Shown in pieces: positions 49,701 through 56,662 of a stretch of DNA of 64,000 bases (position 1 is its first letter; each line of letters begins with the position of its first letter). The notes under the pieces were generated by a model. The model did not search any database and had not been told where the DNA came from. It worked only from the letters and a program-made list of their open reading frames with translations. Source of the stretch: Cupriavidus phytohabitans (GTDB lineage Bacteria; Pseudomonadota; Gammaproteobacteria; Burkholderiales; Burkholderiaceae); assembly GCF_000426345.1 (NCBI RefSeq), contig NZ_AUFE01000022.1:35633-99632 (forward strand), in the 5' to 3' direction. The translations under genes and the position numbers were made by a program.

Positions 49701-50462
49701 TCAACCCTTCAGGTACATATTCAGCCGTTCTGCCGCATTGCGCAGATGGGTTTCCGCGGCCTCCGCCGCGCGCGCTGAATCGCCGGCGGCGATGGCGTCG
49801 TAGATGGCCTTGTGCTCCTGCTGCACGGCCTCGATCAGGTCGGCATGCTGCGCCTTGGTGTTGCTGCGTGCCTGCCGGATGACGCGCCTCGCGCCATGCT
49901 CCAGGTGCTCCGACAAGGCCCGGAAATGCGGGTTGTGCGTGGCGTCCACGATCGCCTGGTGAAAGGCAAAGTCCTCCTCGTCGCCAAGCCGGTCGTTGGC
50001 GATCTCGTATTCCATGCCGATCAGTGCGCGCTTGATGCGCTTGAGGTCTTCCGGCGAGCGGCGCATGGCGGCAAACCGGGTAGCGGCCACCTCGATGGTC
50101 ACCAGTAGTTCCATCACCATCGCCAGCGAGTCCTTCTCGTCGATGGTGACGTCCTGCATCCGGAATGCCTGCTTCTGGCTGCGCTCGGTGACAAACACGC
50201 CGCTGCCGGCCCGTGACGACACCAGCCCCTCGCTCTTGAGCTGCGAGAGGGCTTCCCGTACCACCGCGCGGCTGCACGAGAACTGTTCGCAAAGGTCGCG
50301 CTCGCTGGGCAGCCGATCGCCGACGGCGAACTCGCCGGCCTGGATGGCTTGTGTCAGCCGCGACGCGATCTCGTCGGGCAGGTGCCTGGGCTCGGGGTAG
50401 AACGATGTCCCTTCCGCGCGTCTGGGTGTCTTCAGCACTTGGGCAGATCCCCTCGATGTCAT
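49701..50462 (-). CDS. FadR-subfamily GntR transcriptional regulator of the adjacent catabolic cluster
   Basis: A 253-residue repressor-type regulator. The N-terminal winged helix-turn-helix (about 28-95) shows GDRLPSERDLCEQF and SRAVVREALSQLKSEGLV. The C-terminal all-helical FCD ligand domain has DEEDFAFHQAIVDATHNPHF, including conserved Asp/His residues of the metal-dependent FCD type. A good ribosome binding site (GGGAGAAA) precedes the ATG. It is divergent from the ABC/dehydrogenase cluster, and FadR-type operators lie between them, so it very likely controls that cluster and itself. The effector is probably a pathway intermediate. Confidence 0.92.
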   Translation of the reverse strand: MTSRGSAQVLKTPRRAEGTSFYPEPRHLPDEIASRLTQAIQAGEFAVGDRLPSERDLCEQFSCSRAVVREALSQLKSEGLVSSRAGSGVFVTERSQKQAFRMQDVTIDEKDSLAMVMELLVTIEVAATRFAAMRRSPEDLKRIKRALIGMEYEIANDRLGDEEDFAFHQAIVDATHNPHFRALSEHLEHGARRVIRQARSNTKAQHADLIEAVQQEHKAIYDAIAAGDSARAAEAAETHLRNAAERLNMYLKG

Positions 50463-50515
50463 GTTTTTTCTCCCTCGGACGGGCGCTTGATGCCTGGCAT
50501 GGGTCCGTGTGCCGT

Positions 50516-50532
50516 AACTGGTCTTACAGGTT
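50516..50532. promoter_or_regulatory. Third, imperfect FadR-type operator on the regulator side
   Basis: AACTGGT-CTT-ACAGGTT at 50516-50532 is an imperfect palindrome that keeps the TGGT-N3-AC core. On the minus strand a -10-like TACATT (complement of 50533-50538) sits just upstream of it, so bound regulator would cover its own transcription start. No good minus-strand -35 is visible. Confidence 0.5.
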
Positions 50533-50607
50533 AATGTAGCACGCCCGGCGCGTTACTCTCCCGGAAATTACGGGCCCCGTGGAAACCCTAGATCCGGCTA
50601 TACAGCA

Positions 50608-50636
50608 TTGACTGCATGGGAGTGACTACCTATATT
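50608..50636 (+). promoter_or_regulatory. Sigma70 promoter of the ABC/dehydrogenase cluster
   Basis: -35 TTGACT (50608-50613) and -10 TATATT (50631-50636) with exactly 17 bp spacing: the best sigma70 match noticed in this window. The start would fall near 50643, inside the first operator, and leave a leader of about 95 nt before the binding-protein ATG. Confidence 0.75.
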
Positions 50637-50640
50637 TCAC

Positions 50641-50672
50641 TGGTCTGACCACTTTTCATAGTGGTCGGGCCA
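50641..50672. promoter_or_regulatory. Tandem FadR/PdhR-type operators at the cluster promoter
   Basis: TGGTCTGACCA (50641-50651) is a perfect TGGT-N3-ACCA palindrome and TGGTCGGGCCA (50662-50672) is a one-mismatch copy. Their starts are 21 bp apart, two helical turns, so two dimers could sit on the same DNA face. This matches the TNGT-N3-ACNA consensus known for the FadR subfamily of GntR regulators (PdhR, LldR and relatives). The first site covers the predicted start, consistent with repression. Confidence 0.7.
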
Positions 50673-50737
50673 ATTTGGAGGGGCCGATCCAGGCCAGATC
50701 CGCAAGACCATCAAAAGCATCAAAAGAGGAGACAACC

Positions 50738-51985
50738 ATGAGCGGTAGCCGTTTTCCCAGTCGTCTTGTCGCTTGCGCGGCCCTTTCGCTGCTGGGGGGC
50801 GCCGCAAACGCGGCTCCGGTCAAGATCGCCATCGTGGAGACGTTGTCGGGGCCGCAAGCCTCCACCGGCCTGATGTTCCGTACCGCGGCGCGTTATGCGA
50901 TCGACAAGGTCAATGCCGCAGGGGGCTGGAACGGCGAACCGCTGCAACTGGTCGAGTACGACAACCAGGGCGGCCCCGCCGGCGCCGCCGACAAGCTCAA
51001 GGCCGCCATTGCCGATGGCGTGCAGATCGTGGTCCAGGGGGCATCGTCGGCGGTATCGGGCCAGTTGACCGAGGACGTGCGCAAGTACAACCTGCGCAAT
51101 CCCGGCAAGGAGATCCTGTTCCTCAACGTCGGCGGCGAAGCGCTGGAGCTGACCGGCGAGAAATGCCACTTCTACCATTTCAAGTTCGCCACCAACGCCG
51201 AGATCCGCGTCAAGGCGCTGGTCGGCGCGATGAAGCCGCTCAACGCGCTCGGCACGCGCGTGTACTCCATCAACCAGAACTATTCCTGGGGCATGGACAT
51301 GGAGAAGGCGATCGCCAAGGATGCGGCGGCGGGCGGCTACCAGGTGGTGGAAAAGACGCTGCACGACGTCAACAAGGTGCAGGACTTCTCGCCTTACGTG
51401 GCCAAGATTGCCGCGACCAAGGCCGATACCGCGATGACCGGCAACTGGTCGAACGATTTGCTGCTGCTGATGAAGTCCACCAAGGCGGCAGGCCTCAAGA
51501 CCCGCTTCGCCACGGTGTTCCTGGACCAGCCGGGTAATCTCGGCAACGCTGGCGACGTGGCGCTCGGCCACTATGTCGCCCATCCGTTCAATCCGGAAGC
51601 GGGCGGCGGCGACGGCGAGAAGTTCGCCAGCGACTTCAAGGCCAAGGCAGGGCATCTGCCCGCGTATGTCGAGCCGCAGGCGGTGTTCGGCATCGAGATG
51701 CTGGGCCAGGCCCTGAAGACGGTCAAGCCCGAGAACGGCAAGCTCAATGTCACCGCGCTGGCCAAGTCGCTGGAGAAGGCCACGCTCAAGGGGCCGCTGG
51801 GTGAACTGAGCATGCGCGCCGACGACCACCAGGTGCTGCTCCCGATGGTGGTGTCGGTGGTCAGCAAGGACGCCCGGTTCAAGGTGGACGGCACCGACAT
51901 GGGCTTCAAGCCGGTGAAGACCTTCTCTGCCGCGGAAGCCGCCACGCCGCCGCAGGCCAGCTGCAAGATGCAGCGACCAGCCTAG
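50738..51985 (+). CDS. Branched-chain amino acid-type ABC transporter, periplasmic binding protein
   Basis: Leu/Ile/Val-type (Peripla_BP_6) binding protein of 415 residues. The signal peptide ends ANA-Ala (25/26). The mature protein begins PVKIAIVETLSGPQASTG and contains ARYAIDKVNAAGG and QGASSAVSGQLTEDV. The ATG at 50738 has a strong AGAGGAGA site; the upstream in-frame start at 50675 is in the leader. First gene of the cluster. The family also binds aromatic acids, amides and other small acids, so the ligand need not be an amino acid. Confidence 0.9.
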   Translation: MSGSRFPSRLVACAALSLLGGAANAAPVKIAIVETLSGPQASTGLMFRTAARYAIDKVNAAGGWNGEPLQLVEYDNQGGPAGAADKLKAAIADGVQIVVQGASSAVSGQLTEDVRKYNLRNPGKEILFLNVGGEALELTGEKCHFYHFKFATNAEIRVKALVGAMKPLNALGTRVYSINQNYSWGMDMEKAIAKDAAAGGYQVVEKTLHDVNKVQDFSPYVAKIAATKADTAMTGNWSNDLLLLMKSTKAAGLKTRFATVFLDQPGNLGNAGDVALGHYVAHPFNPEAGGGDGEKFASDFKAKAGHLPAYVEPQAVFGIEMLGQALKTVKPENGKLNVTALAKSLEKATLKGPLGELSMRADDHQVLLPMVVSVVSKDARFKVDGTDMGFKPVKTFSAAEAATPPQASCKMQRPA

Positions 51986-52086
51986 CCCTCTTCCCCCGCG
52001 TCCGCGGCCCGCAGGGGCCGCACCCGCCACGCGCGCACGGGCTGGTCCCGGCGTGCGGCGGCCCGGCTCGTCCCCAGGAAGCGCAC

Positions 52087-53028
52087 ATGGAATACTTCAT
52101 CGTCTCGCTGCTCAACGGCGCCATCTACGGCCTTCTGCTGTTCATGGTTTCCGCCGGCCTGACGCTCATCTTCGGCATGATGGGCGTGCTCAACTTTGCC
52201 CATGCATCGTTCTACATGCTGGGTGCCTACCTTGCCTTCACGCTGCAGGGCGTGATCGGCTTCTGGCCGGCCATCGTGGTGTCGCCGCTGCTGGTGGGAC
52301 TGGTCGGCGTGGCCGTGGAGCGCTTTTTCCTGCGCCGTGTCCATCACCACGGCCATGCCCATGAACTGCTGCTCACGTTCGGCCTGTCGTTCATCATCGC
52401 CGAGCTGGTCAAGCTGTTCTTCGGCAACTTCCCGGTCGACTACCGGGTGCCCGCGTCGCTGGATTTCGCCGCGTTCCACGTGGGCGCGTCTACCTACCCG
52501 TTCTACCGCGTCTTCATGGGCATCGTGGCCATCGCGATGTTCGTCGTCATCTACCTGCTGCTGACCCGCACCCGCGTCGGCATCGTGGTGCGCTCGGCCA
52601 TCTACAAGCCACGCATGGCCGAGGCGCTGGGCCACAACGTGCCGCTGGTGTTCATGGGCGTGTTCGGCATCGGCGCGGCGCTGGCCGGCCTGGCCGGGGC
52701 GGTGGCGGGCGCCTTCTATACCACCAACCCCAACATGGCGCTGGAACTTGGCGTGCTGGTTTTCGTCGTGGTCGTGGTCGGCGGCCTCGGCTCGCTGGAG
52801 GGGGCCATGGTGGCGTCGTTGCTGATCGGCCTGATGACGGCGCTGTCGGTCGGCGTGGACCGCAGCCTGGCCGACCTGCTGGCGCTGGTGGGCGCGGGCG
52901 ACTGGGCCAGGGAGGCAGGCGGACTGCTGACCCTCAAGCTGTCCAGCCTGTCGGCAACGATCCCGTTCGCGCTGATGTTGCTGATCCTGCTGTGCCGTCC
53001 GTCCGGCCTGATGGGCGAGAAGGAGTAA
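52087..53028 (+). CDS. Branched-chain amino acid-type ABC transporter permease, LivH family
   Basis: Inner-membrane permease of 313 residues with about eight hydrophobic helices. The N-terminal LLNGAIYGLLLFMVSAGLTLIFGMMGVLNFAHASFYMLGAYLA segments and VVGGLGSLEGAMVASLLIG (the EAA-like coupling region) are typical. It is followed 2 bp later by the LivM-type gene. Confidence 0.92.
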   Translation: MEYFIVSLLNGAIYGLLLFMVSAGLTLIFGMMGVLNFAHASFYMLGAYLAFTLQGVIGFWPAIVVSPLLVGLVGVAVERFFLRRVHHHGHAHELLLTFGLSFIIAELVKLFFGNFPVDYRVPASLDFAAFHVGASTYPFYRVFMGIVAIAMFVVIYLLLTRTRVGIVVRSAIYKPRMAEALGHNVPLVFMGVFGIGAALAGLAGAVAGAFYTTNPNMALELGVLVFVVVVVGGLGSLEGAMVASLLIGLMTALSVGVDRSLADLLALVGAGDWAREAGGLLTLKLSSLSATIPFALMLLILLCRPSGLMGEKE

Positions 53029-53030
53029 GC

Positions 53031-54320
53031 ATGCGTCATTCCTGCAATATCCTGTTGGCGCTGGCCGTCGCCGCGCTGGTCGCGGCCCCGGCGGTGCTGT
53101 CGCCTTCGCTGGTGAACGCCACCATCCAGATGCTGATCGCGGTGTTGTTCGCGATGGCCTTCAACCTGCTCAGCGGCCAGGGCGGCATGCTTTCGTTCGG
53201 CCATGCGGCGTACTTCGGCGTGGGCGCCTTTGCCACCGTCCATGCGATGAATGCCGTGGGCGGCAACGGCCTGCTGCCCACGCCGCTGCTGCCGCTGGCG
53301 GGCGGCGCGGCCGGGCTTGCCGTCGGCCTGGTCGCCGGCTGGTTCGCCACCAAGCGCACCGGTGTCTACTTCGCCATGATCACGCTGGCGCTGGCCGAGC
53401 TGCTGCATGCGCTGGCGCCGCACATCAAGAGCTGGTTCGGGGGCGAAGCCGGCATCTCCACCATGCGCATGCCGGCCTGGGGCCTGACCTTCGGCGACAG
53501 CAACCAGGTCTACTACCTGACGCTGGCCTGGGTGGTGCTGTCGCTGGCGCTGCTCTACCTGTACACGCTGACGCCGGTCGGCCGCCTGACACTGGGCCTG
53601 CGCGAGAACGCCAACCGGCTGCGCTTCCTCGGCTACGACATCCATCGGCTCGGCGTGCTGGTGTTTGCCATCTCCACGATGTTCTCGGGCATTGCCGGCG
53701 GCCTGCAGGCCATCAACATGGAGGCCGCCAACTATGTCGTGTTCGAGTCGAGCGTCTCCGCGGCGGTGGTGCTCAATAGCTATATCGGCGGCGTCAAGGT
53801 GTTCCTGGGGCCCGCGCTCGGTGCGGCGCTGATGACTTTCTTCGGCTACGCGGTGTCCGACCTGACGCGCTCGTGGCTGCTGTACCAGGGCATCGTATTC
53901 GTGCTGGTGATGCTGTTCATGCCGGCCGGCATCTCGGGCCTGCTGACCTGGTGGATCGCCGGCAGCAAGACTTATGGCGCGCGCCGCCTGCTGCCGATCG
54001 CCGCCGCCTTCGTCGCCGCCACGCTGCTGCTGGCGGGCGGCACCGTGTTCAGCGTGGAACTGCTGCAGCGCTTCTTCTCGCAGGACTATCGCGCGCTGGC
54101 CGCGCTGAACGGCGGCGCCGGCTGGCCGCCGATCCCGCTGTTCGGCCGCGAATGGGCGCCGCTGTCGCCGCTGACGTGGCTGCCGCCGGCGGTGCTGGTG
54201 GGCGCGGGCACACTGCTGGCACGCCATGCCAGCCAGCGCTGGCAACGGCTGCGCGAGGACGCTGACACCACGGACGTCGCCGCCGGCGATGCCATCGAGG
54301 CCGGGAGGAACCCAGCATGA
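53031..54320 (+). CDS. Branched-chain amino acid-type ABC transporter permease, LivM family, with C-terminal extension
   Basis: Permease of 429 residues. The normal LivM part (about 1-310) has NLLSGQGGMLSFGHAAYFGVGA, LRENANRLRFLGYDI and FLGPALGAALMTFFGY. Some 115 residues follow with two further hydrophobic stretches (near LLPIAAAFVAATLLLAGG and LTWLPPAVLVGAGTLLA) joined by a polar loop and ending in an acidic tail, which many LivM proteins lack. ATG 53031 is the start by ribosome binding site (AAGGAG). Overlaps the next gene by four bases. Confidence 0.9.
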   Translation: MRHSCNILLALAVAALVAAPAVLSPSLVNATIQMLIAVLFAMAFNLLSGQGGMLSFGHAAYFGVGAFATVHAMNAVGGNGLLPTPLLPLAGGAAGLAVGLVAGWFATKRTGVYFAMITLALAELLHALAPHIKSWFGGEAGISTMRMPAWGLTFGDSNQVYYLTLAWVVLSLALLYLYTLTPVGRLTLGLRENANRLRFLGYDIHRLGVLVFAISTMFSGIAGGLQAINMEAANYVVFESSVSAAVVLNSYIGGVKVFLGPALGAALMTFFGYAVSDLTRSWLLYQGIVFVLVMLFMPAGISGLLTWWIAGSKTYGARRLLPIAAAFVAATLLLAGGTVFSVELLQRFFSQDYRALAALNGGAGWPPIPLFGREWAPLSPLTWLPPAVLVGAGTLLARHASQRWQRLREDADTTDVAAGDAIEAGRNPA

Positions 54321-55075
54321 CTGCATCCCCCATCCTGTCGCTGCGCGGGCTGCGCAAGTCGTTCGGCGACGTCGACATCATCCGCGGCGTCGACCTGGAC
54401 ATCGTGCCGGGCGAGCGCCACGCGCTGATCGGTCCCAACGGCGCCGGCAAGTCCACGCTGTTCCACCTGATTTCCGGGCGCCTGCCGCTCACGCGCGGCG
54501 AGATCCTGCTCGGCGGCAAGCCGATCCACGGCCTCTCGCCGCAGGACATCAACCGCCGTGGCCTGGCTCGTTCGTTCCAGATCACCAATATCTTCGCCGG
54601 CCTGACCGTGTTCGAGAACGTGCGTCTGGCGCTGATGCGCCGGCATGGCCTCCAGTACACGCTGTGGAAGTTCGCCCACAAGGCGCGCGCGGTCAACGAG
54701 GAGGCCGTGCACCTGCTGGAGCGGGTGCGGCTCGCGCGCCGTGCGCAGGCGATTGCCGGGGAGCTGTCTTACTCGGAGCAGCGTTCGCTGGAAATCGCCA
54801 TGACGCTGGCATCCGATCCGCAGCTGATCATGCTCGACGAGCCCATGGCCGGCATGTCGCACGAGGAGACCAGCTACACCGCGGGGCTGATCCGCGAGGT
54901 CACGCAGGGCCGCACGCTGATGATCGTGGAGCACGACATGGACGTGGTGTTCTCGCTCAGCGACCGCATCAGCGTGCTGGTCTACGGTGAGATCGTCGCT
55001 ACCGGCACCCCCGATGAAATCCGCAACAACGCCCGCGTGAAGGAAGCCTACCTGGGCGAGGAGGTCAGCGTATGA
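54317..55075 (+). CDS. Branched-chain amino acid-type ABC transporter ATPase, LivG family
   Basis: ATPase of 252 residues. Walker A is GPNGAGKST; the characteristic LivG insertion around RRGLARSFQITNIFAGLTVFENV is present. The signature is LSYSEQRSLEIAM (LSYSEQ replacing the usual LSGGQ, normal for LivG), and Walker B is LIMLDEPMAGM. Overlaps its neighbours by four bases on each side. Confidence 0.93.
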   Translation: MTASPILSLRGLRKSFGDVDIIRGVDLDIVPGERHALIGPNGAGKSTLFHLISGRLPLTRGEILLGGKPIHGLSPQDINRRGLARSFQITNIFAGLTVFENVRLALMRRHGLQYTLWKFAHKARAVNEEAVHLLERVRLARRAQAIAGELSYSEQRSLEIAMTLASDPQLIMLDEPMAGMSHEETSYTAGLIREVTQGRTLMIVEHDMDVVFSLSDRISVLVYGEIVATGTPDEIRNNARVKEAYLGEEVSV

Positions 55076-55788
55076 ACCCCGCACCGCTGCTGTCGGTGGA
55101 AAAGCTGCACGCGCACTACGGCAAGAGCCACATCCTGCATGGCGTGGATTTCCAGGTCGGCCAGGGCGAGGTGGTGAGCCTGCTCGGCCGCAACGGCGCC
55201 GGCCGCTCGACCACGCTCAAGGCCATCATGGGGCTGGTGCCGCCCTCGGCCGGGCACATCCGCCTGCGCGGCCGCGACCTGACCGGCGCGCGCTCGTACG
55301 CCATCTGCCGCAGCGGCATCGCCTATGTGCCCGAAGAGCGCGAGGTGTTCGCCAACCTGACCGTCGACGAGAACCTGCGCATGGGCGAGCAGCGCGCGCC
55401 GCAGGGCGCGCCGCAGTGGACCGTGGCGCAGATGTTCGACTACTTCCCGCGCCTCAAGGAGCGCCGCAACACCAGGGCCGGCAGCCTGTCCGGCGGCGAG
55501 CAGCAGATGCTGACGATGTGCCGCTCGCTGCTGGGCAACCCGCTGGTGATGCTGATCGACGAGCCGACCGAAGGCCTGGCGCCCAAGATCGTCGCCGTGG
55601 TCGGCGAGGCCATCCGCGACATCCATCGGCGCGGCGTCTCGGTGGTGCTGGTGGAGCAGAAGCTCGCCATCGCGCTCAAGGTGTCGAGCCGCGTCTGCGT
55701 GATGGGCCACGGCCGCATCGTGTTTGAAGGCACCCCGGAACAACTGACCTCCAACCCCCAACTACTCAAGGACTGGCTCGCGGTATGA
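55072..55788 (+). CDS. Branched-chain amino acid-type ABC transporter ATPase, LivF family, Arg in Walker A
   Basis: ATPase of 238 residues. Walker A reads GRNGAGRST: the phosphate-binding lysine is replaced by Arg45 (codon CGC at 55204-55206). The signature SGGEQQMLTMCRSL, Walker B LVMLIDEPTEGLAP and H-loop-region residues look normal. Arg at this place occurs in some LivF-type ATPases as I recall, so it may be a tolerated subfamily trait or mark this as the weaker of the two sites. Overlaps the short-chain dehydrogenase start by four bases, which ties import to catabolism. Confidence 0.92.
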   Translation: MNPAPLLSVEKLHAHYGKSHILHGVDFQVGQGEVVSLLGRNGAGRSTTLKAIMGLVPPSAGHIRLRGRDLTGARSYAICRSGIAYVPEEREVFANLTVDENLRMGEQRAPQGAPQWTVAQMFDYFPRLKERRNTRAGSLSGGEQQMLTMCRSLLGNPLVMLIDEPTEGLAPKIVAVVGEAIRDIHRRGVSVVLVEQKLAIALKVSSRVCVMGHGRIVFEGTPEQLTSNPQLLKDWLAV

Positions 55789-56609
55789 ACGCCCCTTCTT
55801 TTACCGGATTTCCCGACGCGCAAGCGTTTGCCCCGGCCCGCTACCCGGGCCTGGAAGGCAAGGTGGTGCTCAACACCGGCGGCGCAAGCGGCATCGGGCG
55901 CGCCATGGCCCACGGCTTCGCGCGCCACGGTGCGCGGCTGGTGCTGCTGGACCTGAATGCCGAGGGGCTGGCCGCTACCCGGAGCGAACTGGAGGCGGCC
56001 TTTCCCGGCGTGCAGGTGCTGACCGTGCAGGCGTCGATTACCGACGACGAGGCGGTCGAGCGCGCGTGCGCCGAGGCCGATGCGCGCTTCGGCCGCATCG
56101 ACATCCTGCTCAACAACGCCGGCATCTCGATGAACAAGCCGTCGATCACGCTGACGCCGGCCGAGTGGCGCCGCGCCATCGACATCGATCTCTCCGGGGT
56201 CTTCTACTGCACCCAGGCCGCCGCGCGCCGCATGATCCGCCAGAACGGCGGGGTGATCCTGAGCACGGCGTCGATGTGGGGGCTGGTGTCGTCGGCCAAC
56301 CGGCTGGCCTATTGCGCGGCCAAGGCTGGCGTGGTGTCGCTGACCAAGTCGCTGGCGGCCGAATGGGCGCAGCACAATATCCGCGTCAATGCCGTTTGTC
56401 CGGGCTATACGCGCACCGCGCTGACCGACGCGCTGATCGAGCGCCGCGCGCTGGACGCCGAGGCGCTGATGGCGCGCACGCCGCTGCGCCGCTTCGGCAC
56501 GCCCGAGGAGATGGCCGAGGTGGCGCTGTTCCTGGCGTCGGACGCGGCCGCGTTCATCACCGGCCAAGCGCTGGTCTCCGACGGCGGTTGGACGGCCGAC
56601 GGCTTCTGA
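55785..56609 (+). CDS. Short-chain dehydrogenase/reductase (first of two in the cluster)
   Basis: Classical SDR of 274 residues with an N-terminal tail of about 24 residues. The cofactor loop is TGGASGIG, followed by NNAGIS, a catalytic Ser in STASMWG and Tyr176-Lys180 (YCAAK). The acid after strand 2 (LLDLNAEG) suggests NAD rather than NADP. Its start overlaps the LivF-type stop, so it belongs to the same transcript. It probably oxidises a hydroxyl of the imported compound or of an intermediate; the substrate is unknown. Confidence 0.88.
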   Translation: MNAPSFTGFPDAQAFAPARYPGLEGKVVLNTGGASGIGRAMAHGFARHGARLVLLDLNAEGLAATRSELEAAFPGVQVLTVQASITDDEAVERACAEADARFGRIDILLNNAGISMNKPSITLTPAEWRRAIDIDLSGVFYCTQAAARRMIRQNGGVILSTASMWGLVSSANRLAYCAAKAGVVSLTKSLAAEWAQHNIRVNAVCPGYTRTALTDALIERRALDAEALMARTPLRRFGTPEEMAEVALFLASDAAAFITGQALVSDGGWTADGF

Positions 56610-56662
56610 GCCCGGGCGGCCCCGTCCCTACGATCCGAACATCCTGAACCAAGGACTATTCC

